Shown: piece by piece, positions 26,183 to 34,296 of the stretch
Layout: every line of letters starts with the position of its first letter
Position numbering within the stretch: the stretch's first letter is position 1
Assembly (NCBI RefSeq): GCF_029256985.1
Contig: NZ_JARIDQ010000036.1
Location: forward strand, 1-34,296
DNA length: 34,296 nucleotides
Source of the DNA: Otariodibacter sp.
GTDB lineage: Bacteria; Pseudomonadota; Gammaproteobacteria; Enterobacterales; Pasteurellaceae
Direction of reading: 5' to 3'
The notes under the pieces: model-generated
Seen by the model: only the letters and a program-made list of their open reading frames with translations
What the model was told of the DNA's origin: nothing
Databases searched by the model: none
Position numbers and translations under genes: made by a program

Positions 26183-28105
26183 TTAAAATTCTTTAGTTAA
26201 TCCTACATAATAAGTTCTACCATTTAGAACCTCTGTAAAAGTGCTAGGTGAGGATACTTCTTTATTACCAATGTTATTAACGCCAAATTTTAGAGATAAG
26301 TCGTGGAAATTGTAACGCCCCCCAATATCAACCGTTGAATAAGAACCAACATGATCTAACCCACTATTTAGCAGTCCTTGGTGTTTGCCAATAAAGTTAA
26401 GACGAGAAAAAAGCTCCATGTTATCATTAACAAACCAATCTACATTAGCCGTAGCTTCATGACGTGATACGCCATCTAAAAACTTATTTGTATCCTTATT
26501 TTTTGCATCCAAATAAGTATAGGATAAACCAGCTTGTACATTATCCCCTATATTTTGTGATAAACTTAATTCGACACCACGTGTATTAGCACGTCCAATG
26601 TTGCTGTATGTTAAACGTTCTCTTGTTATTGCTTCAAGAGTAATCATGTCTTTAATATTATTATTAAAGACGGTTAATGATGCTGTTGTATCTCCATTAT
26701 CGTAAGCAACAGAAAATTCACTGAATGTACCTTTTTCTGCTTTCACATTAGGATTGCCATAAATGGTACAACGTAAGGCACAACCTGGACCAGAATAATT
26801 TGAACTATATTCTACCATTTTAGGCGCTTTAAATGCTTGACTAATTCCCCCTTTGATTGTCCAATGTGGAGAAAGTGTTTTAACCAAGTATAGGCGAGGA
26901 GATAAGTCATCTCCATAAACTTCATGGTCATCATAACGTGCGCCTAGAGTGAGGATTAATGAATCATCAAGAGGAATATTGGCTTCAGCATATAGTGCTT
27001 TTTGGTAGGCCTTCTCTGCCTTATTCGTTTTGAGAGCAGATTGATTTTTTAGTTTAGTTTGCTCAAAATAACCGCCGATAGTGATATTATTATCAGCTAA
27101 ATTAAAATTGACATTAACATCACCACCCCATGTATTTTGCTTAGTAGCGGGTTGTTTAGCTTGTACAGGATTTGAATATGACTCTACTTTGTAGTTTTCG
27201 TAAAATGCCTTGGTATTGAGTGTGGTTGATCCAAATTGCTGTTGATAATTAACTGTCACTTCGTTCGTTTCTGTTTCACCAGCAGAGCGTCGACCTCGGA
27301 ATAATTTATCGGAAAGCGTTTTTTGTTTGGAGGTATCGCCTTTAACTTTTAACTCTTTGGTATCAGAAATTGCCCATTTCACCTCACTACTCAAATTAAA
27401 ATTTTTCTGCTCACGTCTTTTTGTATAATCGGAATCTTGATTATTTTTGTAAAAACTTTGGTCGAAATTTAGCCAGTTACCATAACTAGTCCAAGAAATA
27501 CTATCACTTATAGGAGTTGATAAATAAAAGCCAACCTGAGATCCATCACCATCTTTATCGCCTTGATCATATTTATAATCAAAGCTTACAGCACCTTCTG
27601 TTTCTCCAGAGTTCTCTCGTGTAATAACGTTAACAACCCCACCCATGGCATCCGACCCATAAATGGAAGACATAGGCCCACGAATGACCTCAAGACGATC
27701 AATCGCAACATTAGGAATTTTTGCTAAGGCACTTTCATTACCTCGAGGAGAAGCTTCACCAGAATAATCACGATTACCGTTCTGTAAAACTAAAGTATAG
27801 TCATGTGATAATCCACGAATAGATATATTACGAGCCCCATTACTATTCACAGACGTATTAACGCCAGCCACACCTTTTAACATATCGAGTATATCTTGCC
27901 CTGCTTGATATTTATCGGCATTTGTTCCTGCTATGACAGATACACTGGCAGGAGCATCTTTTTCCGAAGTCTGAGAGGTCGTTGAAGCTGTTACGACAAT
28001 GGGTCCTAATTCTGTGGTTTGCTGTTGACTCATAGCTTCTTGGACATTAATGCTACAAATACTGATACCAAATAAAGCAGAATGAATTTTTTTCATTTTT
28101 TTCAT
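26183..28105 (-). CDS. cirA: TonB-dependent catecholate siderophore receptor, CirA-like
   Basis: An outer-membrane gated channel that takes up ferric siderophore using TonB energy. The 640-residue protein has a signal peptide (cleavage near AMS, about residue 26) and a TonB-box-like ELGPIVVTAS. The plug domain (about 45-165) reads KDAPASVSVI, ISIRGL and EVIRGPMSSIYGSDAMGGVVNVIT. A 22-strand barrel ends in YYVGLTKEF with a terminal Phe. The plug and the block AFKAPKMVEYSSNY, with a Cys pair and GNPNVKAE, closely follow E. coli CirA (663 residues), which imports linear catecholates such as dihydroxybenzoylserine. It is divergent from the CeuE-type ABC genes. The ATG at 28105 has a weak ribosome-binding site (CAGGG); an ATG three codons inside is an alternative start. 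Ligand specificity is inferred. Confidence 0.88.
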   Translation of the reverse strand: MKKMKKIHSALFGISICSINVQEAMSQQQTTELGPIVVTASTTSQTSEKDAPASVSVIAGTNADKYQAGQDILDMLKGVAGVNTSVNSNGARNISIRGLSHDYTLVLQNGNRDYSGEASPRGNESALAKIPNVAIDRLEVIRGPMSSIYGSDAMGGVVNVITRENSGETEGAVSFDYKYDQGDKDGDGSQVGFYLSTPISDSISWTSYGNWLNFDQSFYKNNQDSDYTKRREQKNFNLSSEVKWAISDTKELKVKGDTSKQKTLSDKLFRGRRSAGETETNEVTVNYQQQFGSTTLNTKAFYENYKVESYSNPVQAKQPATKQNTWGGDVNVNFNLADNNITIGGYFEQTKLKNQSALKTNKAEKAYQKALYAEANIPLDDSLILTLGARYDDHEVYGDDLSPRLYLVKTLSPHWTIKGGISQAFKAPKMVEYSSNYSGPGCALRCTIYGNPNVKAEKGTFSEFSVAYDNGDTTASLTVFNNNIKDMITLEAITRERLTYSNIGRANTRGVELSLSQNIGDNVQAGLSYTYLDAKNKDTNKFLDGVSRHEATANVDWFVNDNMELFSRLNFIGKHQGLLNSGLDHVGSYSTVDIGGRYNFHDLSLKFGVNNIGNKEVSSPSTFTEVLNGRTYYVGLTKEF

Positions 28106-28356
28106 GTATTAGCCCTGTAAGGTTAAGGAATAAACTTAAAAAGTAGAGAAATAAATTAGCCTAAAATAAAGTTATAAAAGCAATGCAGTTTATTGAGGCT
28201 ACATTGATTTTCTTTGCTAAATTTTATTGACGTTTGCTGACGCTTATTGACATGTTAACAGACAATGTTAAAATTTTGCAAATAGAAATCACTCTCATTT
28301 TTGTATTATTCACAAACTATACTAATTTCAACCTAATATTAGAAAAATGGATCATT
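28106..28356. promoter_or_regulatory. Divergent control region of the siderophore uptake genes
   Basis: Three TGAC boxes lie exactly 10 bp apart (28228-28231, 28238-28241, 28248-28251), followed by TGTTAACA and a second TGTTAA. AATAGAAATCACTCTC (28281-28296) matches 11 of 16 positions of the core Fur box and lies just upstream of a possible -10 TATACT (28318-28323) for the ABC operon. Iron control by Fur is expected for such genes; the phased repeats suggest an additional regulator. None of this is experimentally shown. Confidence 0.4.
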
Positions 28357-29280
28357 ATGATAAAAAAAATTAGCAATCTTGTTATTATGGTTTTAGCTAC
28401 CACATTATTCAATTTTGCCTTGGCAGAACAGCCTACAATTCCTATTAAAACAGCAAGAGGAGAGGTAACTTTACCTATCAATCCAAAAAAAGTAGCGGTC
28501 TTAGATTTAGTAACATTAGATATTTTGCAGGCACTTAATGTTAAAGTAGGGGTAACTAATGATGATGTTTATTTGCCTTATTTAAAATCTATGCAACAAT
28601 CAGCTATTGGGGCAGGTTCCTTACTTGAACCTAATTATGAAGTACTTTATAGCTATCAGCCAGATGTCATTATTGTTGGTTCACGAATGGCAAGAAAATT
28701 CCCTGAGATACATGATCTTTTTCCTAATACCATTGATATGTCAAGCAACTATGATGATGCTGTGAAGGATGGTTTAGACCGCCTTGCAATTTATGGAAGA
28801 TTATTTGGCAAGGAAGAGTTAGCTAAACAATTGCAAAACAGACTAAAACAACAGCTTGAAATTACAAAAAATGTTGTTAAAGGTAAAGGAAATGGTCTGA
28901 TCGTAATGATTAATGGATCTAAATTAATGGTTTTCGGCGAGGATTCTTTGGCGGGCTGGATTCATCACACATTGGGTATACCAAAGGCAGTAGAGAATAT
29001 CAAAGGATTTCATGGGGGGAGACCCGCATCTTTTGAATTTATTGCTAAAACTAATCCTGACTGGTTATTTGTCATTGATAGAAGTGCAGCATTAGGACAA
29101 GAAGGGTTGTCGGCGGAGCATATTCTCGATAATGCAATGATTCATCAAACGACAGCATGGCAAAAAGGGCAGGTGATTTACTTTGATGCTGCCACTTTTC
29201 ATGCACCCGGAGGGTATACACAGCTATCCAATGAGTTAAAACACATTCAAACAGCATTTAGTAAAAGTAAATCTGGCTAA
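28357..29280 (+). CDS. ceuE: Periplasmic siderophore-binding protein, CeuE/FatB family
   Basis: This protein binds ferric siderophore in the periplasm and delivers it to the permease. I start at ATG 28357, which gives 307 residues with a signal peptide (cleavage after NFALA). An upstream in-frame TTG at 28234 would add 41 residues with no signal function. There is no lipobox Cys. The body follows Campylobacter CeuE: a GVT start of lobe 1, IHHTLGIPKAVENI, then FHGGRPASFEFI and NPDWLFVIDRS, then AEHILDNAMI. The His of FHGG and Arg of IDRS correspond to CeuE ligand residues (H227, R249). CeuE Tyr288 lies in a segment that differs here (FDAATFHAPGG), so binding may differ in detail. The stop overlaps the next start by one base. 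Symbol is family-level. Confidence 0.85.
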   Translation: MIKKISNLVIMVLATTLFNFALAEQPTIPIKTARGEVTLPINPKKVAVLDLVTLDILQALNVKVGVTNDDVYLPYLKSMQQSAIGAGSLLEPNYEVLYSYQPDVIIVGSRMARKFPEIHDLFPNTIDMSSNYDDAVKDGLDRLAIYGRLFGKEELAKQLQNRLKQQLEITKNVVKGKGNGLIVMINGSKLMVFGEDSLAGWIHHTLGIPKAVENIKGFHGGRPASFEFIAKTNPDWLFVIDRSAALGQEGLSAEHILDNAMIHQTTAWQKGQVIYFDAATFHAPGGYTQLSNELKHIQTAFSKSKSG

Positions 29281-30302
29281 TGAATAATATTTCTACCTAT
29301 AATTTAAAGTGGTTATCGCTTAATACGTTAAGCCTTATACTGCTTTGTATACTAATTGTACTTAGTATTTCTATCGGTGTTGCTGACTGGAGCTGGGGGG
29401 AATTGTTTTCTTTTCAAGGAGGAAGAAGTAGTCAACTTTTGTTTGTTAGTCGTTTACCCCGAACTTTCGCTATTCTTTTAGCAGGAGCAACATTATCAAT
29501 TGCAGGTATGATTTTACAAATTTTATTACGTAATCGATTTGTTGAACCATCAATGACAGGAGCAACACAAAGTGCCACTCTAGGGCTACTGATTATGATA
29601 CTATTGTTTCCTACAGCATCGTTACTTACCAAAATGAGTATAGCAACTGTATCAGCATTATTTGGTATGGGTATTTTTGTATTATTGTTACAACGTTTAC
29701 CCAAAACACAATTATTACTTGTTCCTGTAGTTGGTATTATTTACGGTGGAATTATTCAATCAATATCTACATTTCTTGCCTACCGTAGTGACACAATGCA
29801 AATGTTATCAGTTTGGACCAGTGGTGATTTTTCAGGTGTTCTTATTGGTCGTTACGAATTACTTTGGGTAACATCTATTTTGGCAGTAATTGCTTATATT
29901 ATGGCGGATCGTCTAACCATAGCTGGTCTTGGTAAGAATATTGCAACTAATTTGGGACTCAATCATAACCGAATTATTTGGATAGGTCTGACGATTGTGT
30001 CTATGATTACAGCAGTGGTTGTAGTGACAATTGGTAGTATTCCTTTTATTGGCTTAGTAGTACCAAATATTGTTAGTCGTTTGTCGGGTGATCAGTTACG
30101 AAAAAATTTACCCTCAGTCGCTTTAATTGGTGCTTGTTTAGTTTTGGTTTGTGATATTTTAGGACGTATAATTATCTTTCCTTATGAAATTCCAGTCTCT
30201 ACAGTTTTTGGAGTATTGGGAACGATAATTTTTTTATATTTATTATATTATCAGCCACGTCGACCACAGCTTACTAGCGCTTCCAATGAGAAACTAAGAT
30301 GA
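29280..30302 (+). CDS. ceuB: Siderophore ABC transporter permease, FecCD family (CeuB-like)
   Basis: One of the two inner-membrane subunits of the importer. The 340 residues predict nine to ten membrane helices. FecCD landmarks are present: SRLPRTFAILLAGATLSIAGMILQ near the N-terminus, GIIYGGIIQSIS and the WTSGDFSG block. The ATPase-contact region is ADRLTIAGLGKNIATNLGL, and IPFIGLVVPNIV follows it. The start codon overlaps the stop of the binding-protein gene by one base (TAATG), and its own stop overlaps the next permease by 4 bp (ATGA), so translation is coupled. Confidence 0.9.
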   Translation: MNNISTYNLKWLSLNTLSLILLCILIVLSISIGVADWSWGELFSFQGGRSSQLLFVSRLPRTFAILLAGATLSIAGMILQILLRNRFVEPSMTGATQSATLGLLIMILLFPTASLLTKMSIATVSALFGMGIFVLLLQRLPKTQLLLVPVVGIIYGGIIQSISTFLAYRSDTMQMLSVWTSGDFSGVLIGRYELLWVTSILAVIAYIMADRLTIAGLGKNIATNLGLNHNRIIWIGLTIVSMITAVVVVTIGSIPFIGLVVPNIVSRLSGDQLRKNLPSVALIGACLVLVCDILGRIIIFPYEIPVSTVFGVLGTIIFLYLLYYQPRRPQLTSASNEKLR

Positions 30303-31279
30303 TAAGAGAAGCCTCACTTAGCTATTTATCTCCCAAGTATTTACTACTTATCTTAGGTGTTATATTGACACTAAGTTGCTTATTATTTATGACTCTAAAT
30401 AACCGTGGAGCATGGGATTTTATTTTACTATTTCGTGGTAAAAAGTTATTGCTTTTGCTTATTGTTGCTTATGCTATTGGTGTTTCGACACTATTATTTC
30501 AAAGTCTGACTAATAACCCTATTTTAACACCTAGCATTTTAGGGTTTGACGCACTTTATTTGTTATTACAAACATTGTTAGTATTTGTACTCGGCACGAT
30601 AAGTTATATTCAATTGGACAGCTTGAGTAAATTTGGTTTTGAAACCGCCTTGATGATTATCGCTTCGATATTGTTGTTTCGCCTACTGAATAAAAATAAC
30701 AATAGTGGTGATAATGAATTGGGACGAGTGATTTTGGTTGGTGTTATTTTTGGTATTCTGTTTCGAAGTCTTAATCAGTTATTACAACGCTTACTTGATC
30801 CAATGCAATTTGCCATAGTTCAGGGAGCATATTTTGCTGAATTCAATACCGTCAAAGAACCGATTATTTGGTTTGCATTAATATTAGTTATTATTAGTGC
30901 TATATTCATTTGGCAGTTGCGTTTCCGTTTGGATGTTATTGCCCTAGGTAAATCTACAGCTATAAGTTTAGGTATTTCTTATCAGCGCTGTTCTTTTGTT
31001 ATTTTAATGTGGATTGCCATTTTGTTGTCTATTTCTACAGCTTTGGTTGGGCCTGTAAGTTTTTTCGGTTTATTGGTCTGTGCTCTAACTAATGCTTTAT
31101 CACCAACAGCAAGTCACGGTATTCGTCTACCCATAGTCTTTATGTTGTCTGCAATTACCCTCATTTTAGGACAAGCTATTTTTGAACATTTATTCAATAT
31201 GAAAACTATACTTAGTGTTATTGTTGAGTGTATTGGTGGTATTGTTTTTCTCTTTTTAATTCTAGGACGCAAGAAGTAA
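30299..31279 (+). CDS. ceuC: Siderophore ABC transporter permease, FecCD family (CeuC-like)
   Basis: The second permease of the heterodimer, 326 residues, nine to ten membrane helices. It is more divergent than its partner but shows the same landmarks: LTNNPILTPSILGFDALY early, an IVQGAYFAEF block in place of the usual MLWLLGS-like stretch, the ATPase-contact loop DVIALGKSTAISLGISYQ, and GPVSFFGLLVCAL. Separate CeuB and CeuC genes, not a fused FhuB-like protein, fit the CeuBCDE/FatDC type of system. The ATPase gene starts 8 bp after its stop. Confidence 0.9.
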   Translation: MIREASLSYLSPKYLLLILGVILTLSCLLFMTLNNRGAWDFILLFRGKKLLLLLIVAYAIGVSTLLFQSLTNNPILTPSILGFDALYLLLQTLLVFVLGTISYIQLDSLSKFGFETALMIIASILLFRLLNKNNNSGDNELGRVILVGVIFGILFRSLNQLLQRLLDPMQFAIVQGAYFAEFNTVKEPIIWFALILVIISAIFIWQLRFRLDVIALGKSTAISLGISYQRCSFVILMWIAILLSISTALVGPVSFFGLLVCALTNALSPTASHGIRLPIVFMLSAITLILGQAIFEHLFNMKTILSVIVECIGGIVFLFLILGRKK

Positions 31280-31287
31280 ATAGTTTC

Positions 31288-32040
31288 ATGATCATAATCG
31301 ACAATATTCACTATCATATCAAGCAAACACCAATACTCAATGGTGTCAATTTAACATTACCCAAAAGTGGTATTATCGCTCTTATTGGTCCCAATGGTGC
31401 GGGAAAATCATTTTTATTGTCTTTAATGTCACGTTTAAAACCTCTGCAACAAGGGCAAATTACTTTCGACGATCTCAATATTACTACTGCTGATAGTGGT
31501 GATATTGCCAAAAAACTGGCTATTCTTACCCAAGAGAATACGATTCAATCACGACTTACTGTATACGATATTTTAATGTTTGGACGCTATCCATATCATC
31601 AAGGTCGTCCTACTGATGAGTGTCGCAAGATTGTAGCTAAAGCCTTACAACATTTTGAATTACAAGACTATGCTAATCGTTACCTCAGTGAATTATCGGG
31701 AGGGCAACGTCAACGAGCTTTGATTGCTATGGTATTTTGTCAAAGTACTGACTATGTATTGTTAGATGAACCACTCAATAACTTGGACATGTATCATAGT
31801 CGTGAATTGATGAAATTACTACGCCAACTTGCTGACCACGATAATCGTACTATTGTCGTAGTATTACATGATATCACTCAAGCTGCTGCTTATGCTGACC
31901 ATATTGTTGCGTTAAAACAAGGACGAGTATTATTTGAAGGTAGCCCTCGACAGGTAATTACTACCAGTAATATTTACCAACTCTTTGGTGTTGAATGTGA
32001 TGTGATTGAACACAAAGGAGTTCTCCGAGTTTTATATTGA
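31288..32040 (+). CDS. ceuD: Siderophore ABC transporter ATP-binding protein (CeuD/FepC family)
   Basis: This cytoplasmic ATPase powers the importer. I start at ATG 31288, giving 250 residues and the normal beginning MIIIDNIHYHIKQTPIL; a longer in-frame start at 31228 overlaps the permease and adds a non-conserved tail. All motifs are intact: Walker A GPNGAGKS, Q-loop LTQEN, signature LSGGQRQRA, Walker B YVLLDEP, D-loop NNLD and switch His in VVLHD. It is the last gene of the ceuEBCD-type operon. An inverted uptake-signal terminator follows 40 bp later. Confidence 0.93.
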   Translation: MIIIDNIHYHIKQTPILNGVNLTLPKSGIIALIGPNGAGKSFLLSLMSRLKPLQQGQITFDDLNITTADSGDIAKKLAILTQENTIQSRLTVYDILMFGRYPYHQGRPTDECRKIVAKALQHFELQDYANRYLSELSGGQRQRALIAMVFCQSTDYVLLDEPLNNLDMYHSRELMKLLRQLADHDNRTIVVVLHDITQAAAYADHIVALKQGRVLFEGSPRQVITTSNIYQLFGVECDVIEHKGVLRVLY

Positions 32041-32080
32041 GTCTTATCTCTAAGTTAACCTACGGAAACTATAAAAAACA

Positions 32081-32121
32081 AGCGGTCACTTTTTACAAAA
32101 CTTTTGCAGAAAGTGACCGCT
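32081..32121. terminator. Bidirectional terminator built from inverted uptake signals
   Basis: AGCGGTCACTTT (32081-32092) is the exact reverse complement of AAAGTGACCGCT (32110-32121), with a 17-base loop. It lies between the convergent ceuD-like and hslU genes. The left arm is part of a full uptake signal, ACAAGCGGT at 32078-32086. Paired, inverted uptake signals used as terminators are well known in Pasteurellaceae. Confidence 0.85.
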
Positions 32122-32137
32122 ATTATTCATTGAGTGG

Positions 32138-33463
32138 TTATAGAATATAACGACTTAAATCTTCGTTTTCGACAACGTCATTTAAAGCGTTAGCAACGTA
32201 TTGTTCATCAATCACAATTTTTTCACCTGAGCGTTCACTCGCATCAAATGAAATATCATCCATTAAATGCTCTAACACTGTGTGCAATCGTCTTGCGCCA
32301 ATGTTTTCTGTTTTTTCATTCACGCGGAACGCAGATTCAGCAATACGGCTAATACCATCTTTTGTGAATTCGATTTCTACGCCTTCTGTTTTCATTAATT
32401 CACGATATTGTAAGGTTAATGATGCACTTGGCTCAGTTAAAATACGTTCAAAATCAGCTTGGTTGAGTGATTTTAACTCCACTCGAATTGGCAAACGACC
32501 TTGTAATTCTGGTAGTAAATCAGATGGTCGAGTCACTTGGAATGCACCTGAACAGATAAATAAAATGTGATCGGTTTTTACCATACCATGTTTAGTATTG
32601 ACGGTTGAACCTTCAATAATTGGAAGTAAATCACGTTGTACTCCTTCACGAGAAACATCACCACCGCTATTGCCACTTTTCTTCGCAATTTTGTCGATTT
32701 CATCAATAAAGACGATTCCGTGTTGTTCAACAGCTTCAATTGCTTGTTGTTTTAACTCTTCTGGATTAACTAATTTTGCTGCTTCTTCTTCAATTAACAC
32801 TTTAAACGCATCTTTGATTTTCATTTTGCGTTTTTTCGTTTTGCTAGGTGACATACCCTCAAATAAAGATTGTAATTGTGAGGTCATATCTTCCATACCC
32901 GGTGGAGTCATAATTTCTACACTAACAGGTGATGAAATTTCGATTTCAATTTCTTTATCATCAAGAGATCCTTCACGTAATTTTTTACGAAAAACTTGAC
33001 GAGTGGTTTTATTTGATTCAGTTTCTTCTGAATTCCCCCATTGATCTTTCGCAGGCGGAAGTAAAATATCTAAAATACGATCTTCGGCAGCTTCTTCGGC
33101 TCTGAATTTATTTTTTTCCACCGCTTGTTGACGAACAAGTTTGATTGCCACATCAGTTAAATCACGGATGATTGAATCTACTTCTTTCCCAACATATCCG
33201 ACTTCAGTAAATTTAGTTGCTTCCACTTTGATGAAAGGAGCATTAGCTAATTTAGCTAAACGACGAGCAATTTCAGTTTTACCAACCCCTGTTGGTCCGA
33301 TCATTAGAATATTTTTTGGTGTAACTTCTTGGCGTAATTCTTCTGGTAATTGCATACGACGCCAGCGGTTACGTAGTGCGATTGCCACCGCACGTTTTGC
33401 TTCGTTTTGTCCAATAATATGTGCATCAAGTTCTGATACGATCTCACGAGGTGTCATTGACAT
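32138..33463 (-). CDS. hslU: ATP-dependent protease ATPase subunit HslU (ClpY)
   Basis: HslU unfolds substrates and feeds them to the HslV peptidase chamber in the cytoplasm. The 441-residue protein has the AAA+ core with Walker A GPTGVGKT (56-63), pore loop GYVG (89-92), Walker B IVFIDEID (about 250), the HslU-specific I-domain (about 110-240) and sensor regions. It ends in LSRYIL, the C-terminal tail that inserts into HslV and activates it. The start follows AAAAGGAATAAATT, a clear ribosome-binding site. It lies 120 bp after hslV in the same direction. An uptake signal lies inside at 33120-33128. Confidence 0.97.
   Translation of the reverse strand: MSMTPREIVSELDAHIIGQNEAKRAVAIALRNRWRRMQLPEELRQEVTPKNILMIGPTGVGKTEIARRLAKLANAPFIKVEATKFTEVGYVGKEVDSIIRDLTDVAIKLVRQQAVEKNKFRAEEAAEDRILDILLPPAKDQWGNSEETESNKTTRQVFRKKLREGSLDDKEIEIEISSPVSVEIMTPPGMEDMTSQLQSLFEGMSPSKTKKRKMKIKDAFKVLIEEEAAKLVNPEELKQQAIEAVEQHGIVFIDEIDKIAKKSGNSGGDVSREGVQRDLLPIIEGSTVNTKHGMVKTDHILFICSGAFQVTRPSDLLPELQGRLPIRVELKSLNQADFERILTEPSASLTLQYRELMKTEGVEIEFTKDGISRIAESAFRVNEKTENIGARRLHTVLEHLMDDISFDASERSGEKIVIDEQYVANALNDVVENEDLSRYIL
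33120..33128 (-). other. DNA uptake signal sequence in hslU
   Basis: Exact ACCGCTTGT. A one-mismatch plus-orientation copy with the extended GTCACTTT flank lies at 33527-33540 between hslU and hslV. Confidence 0.65.
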
Positions 33464-33583
33464 AATTTATTCCTTTTATCCTTTTTTCTTTGAATACCTA
33501 GTTCTCAAGCATCCAAAATAGAATTTGTAAGCGGTCACTTTCTTTCTATTTTTTACAAATTCTTCGATTTAAACTTATCTTAG

Positions 33584-34105
33584 CTAAACTTCTTCAATAA
33601 CGTGATTATGATTGCTGTAAATATCAATATCACCTGAAATTTTAAGAGCTTCTGCGACTATTTCTTTAGCAGACAGATTATTATCCGTTCTGAGTAATGC
33701 GAGGGACGCAGCTTTTGCATAATTTCCACCTGAACCAATCGCTAGCACATCTTGTTCTGGTTCGATAACATCACCACTGCCAGATACAAGTAGAAAATCA
33801 CTTGAGTTTGCCACAATCATCATTGCCTCTAAACGGCGTAATGCACGATCAGAACGCCATTCTTTAGCTAATTCAACAGCTGCTTTAATTAGATGTCCTT
33901 GATGTAATTCTAATTTTTTTTCAAATAATTCACGCAAAATAAATGCATCAGCAGTTGAACCTGCAAACCCTGTTACAACTTGATCTTTATACATACGGCG
34001 AACTTTTCTTACCGTACCTTTTTCAATTGAATTACCTAATGTTGCTTGACCGTCACCGCCTATTGCAACTTTCCCATTACGACGAACGCATACGATTGTT
34101 GTCAT
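33584..34105 (-). CDS. hslV: ATP-dependent protease proteolytic subunit HslV (ClpQ)
   Basis: HslV forms the double-hexameric peptidase chamber of the HslUV heat-shock protease. The 173-residue protein starts [25 protein letters not shown]; removal of Met exposes the catalytic N-terminal Thr. The proteasome-like core continues with [24 protein letters not shown], and [15 protein letters not shown] lies near the C-terminus. The length is usual. AAAAGGATTAAAG precedes the ATG. It is the first gene of the hslVU pair. Confidence 0.97.
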   Translation of the reverse strand: MTTIVCVRRNGKVAIGGDGQATLGNSIEKGTVRKVRRMYKDQVVTGFAGSTADAFILRELFEKKLELHQGHLIKAAVELAKEWRSDRALRRLEAMMIVANSSDFLLVSGSGDVIEPEQDVLAIGSGGNYAKAASLALLRTDNNLSAKEIVAEALKISGDIDIYSNHNHVIEEV

Positions 34106-34296
34106 CTTTAATCCTTTTATTTTTATAAAACTGTTTGCAGATCTAAGGATGATTTTTCAAATATCAAGGGAAAAAGAAAATATAGGTGAAATATTTCAGT
34201 AATTAGAGGTTTAGTGGGTAGGGAATATTTGACCCGTTTGATGATTTTAGAAATATAATGAAGTTAGGATAAATATCCTAACTACATATATTTTTA
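34106..34296 (-). promoter_or_regulatory. Upstream region of hslV
   Basis: It must contain the hslVU promoter. On the minus strand CTTGAT, about 60 bp before the start, resembles a sigma-32 -35 box, but the bases 14 further on (CCTTAGAT) fit the -10 consensus poorly, so heat-shock control is only suggested by the gene family. A hairpin at 34262-34283 closes the window. Confidence 0.3.
34262..34283. terminator. 10-bp-arm palindrome at the window edge
   Basis: AGTTAGGATA (34262-34271), two bases, then TATCCTAACT (34274-34283), followed by ACATATATTTTT on the plus strand. It is probably the terminator of a gene beyond the edge or a bidirectional terminator; its partner gene is not visible. Confidence 0.45.

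Noticed and set aside
26159-28105. Haem or haemoglobin receptor instead of a siderophore receptor
   Set aside because: There are no QPTT-type repeats or haem-receptor FRAP/NPNL context; plug and barrel follow CirA, and the neighbours are CeuE-type.
32598-33521. Plus-strand frames opposite hslU
   Set aside because: Both are antisense to conserved AAA+ coding sequence and match no family.
34106-34200. Sigma-32 promoter for hslVU
   Set aside because: A CTTGAT box is present, but the paired -10 sequence matches the consensus poorly, so it is not listed as a promoter.

Overview
The window comes from a Pasteurellaceae genome (Gammaproteobacteria). The evidence is the low GC, the H. influenzae/E. 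coli-like housekeeping genes, and exact copies of the Actinobacillus pleuropneumoniae-type DNA uptake signal (ACAAGCGGT) in mutL, yecM, hslU and next to hslU. That signal type marks the A. pleuropneumoniae / Mannheimia / H. ducreyi branch. The presence of hemB argues against a strictly haem-dependent Haemophilus. I cannot name the species.

Region 1 (1-9623, accessory, very AT-rich, no exact uptake signal seen). A decayed IS481-like transposase with its terminal repeat lies next to a two-partner secretion operon on the minus strand: an FhaC-type outer-membrane transporter followed by a 2398-residue filamentous-haemagglutinin-like exoprotein. The C-terminus of the exoprotein looks host-directed. 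It has three tandem 49-residue units, each starting with EPIYET and carrying a second Tyr motif (SxYxxL). These are followed by an RPLPEIP motif (class I SH3 ligand), a YEEI motif (Src SH2 ligand), and the front half of a YopT-like C58 cysteine protease domain that stops before the expected His and Asp. This is the most interesting system in the window.

Region 2 (9636-18114, core, plus strand). mutL, cpdA, ubiB, tatA-tatB-tatC, hemB and corA. corA is preceded by a good promoter and an unusual ~170-nt potentially structured leader.

Region 3 (18204-25826, core). An LtaS/sulfatase-fold membrane phosphotransferase, a 584-bp AT-rich gap holding two hairpins, argS divergent from yecM (the E. coli arrangement), a SlyB/Pcp lipoprotein and a YccS-family inner-membrane protein.

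Region 4 (25827-32040, probable island). A CirA-like TonB-dependent receptor is divergent from a complete CeuEBCD-type catecholate siderophore ABC importer with tightly overlapping genes. No siderophore biosynthesis gene is present, which suits use of siderophores made by others. A degraded copy of the 3' end of hslU lies on the far side of the cluster, so the cluster is bracketed by hslU tails. This is a likely trace of how it was inserted.

Region 5 (32041-34296, core). An inverted uptake-signal terminator, then hslV-hslU on the minus strand and the hslV upstream region.
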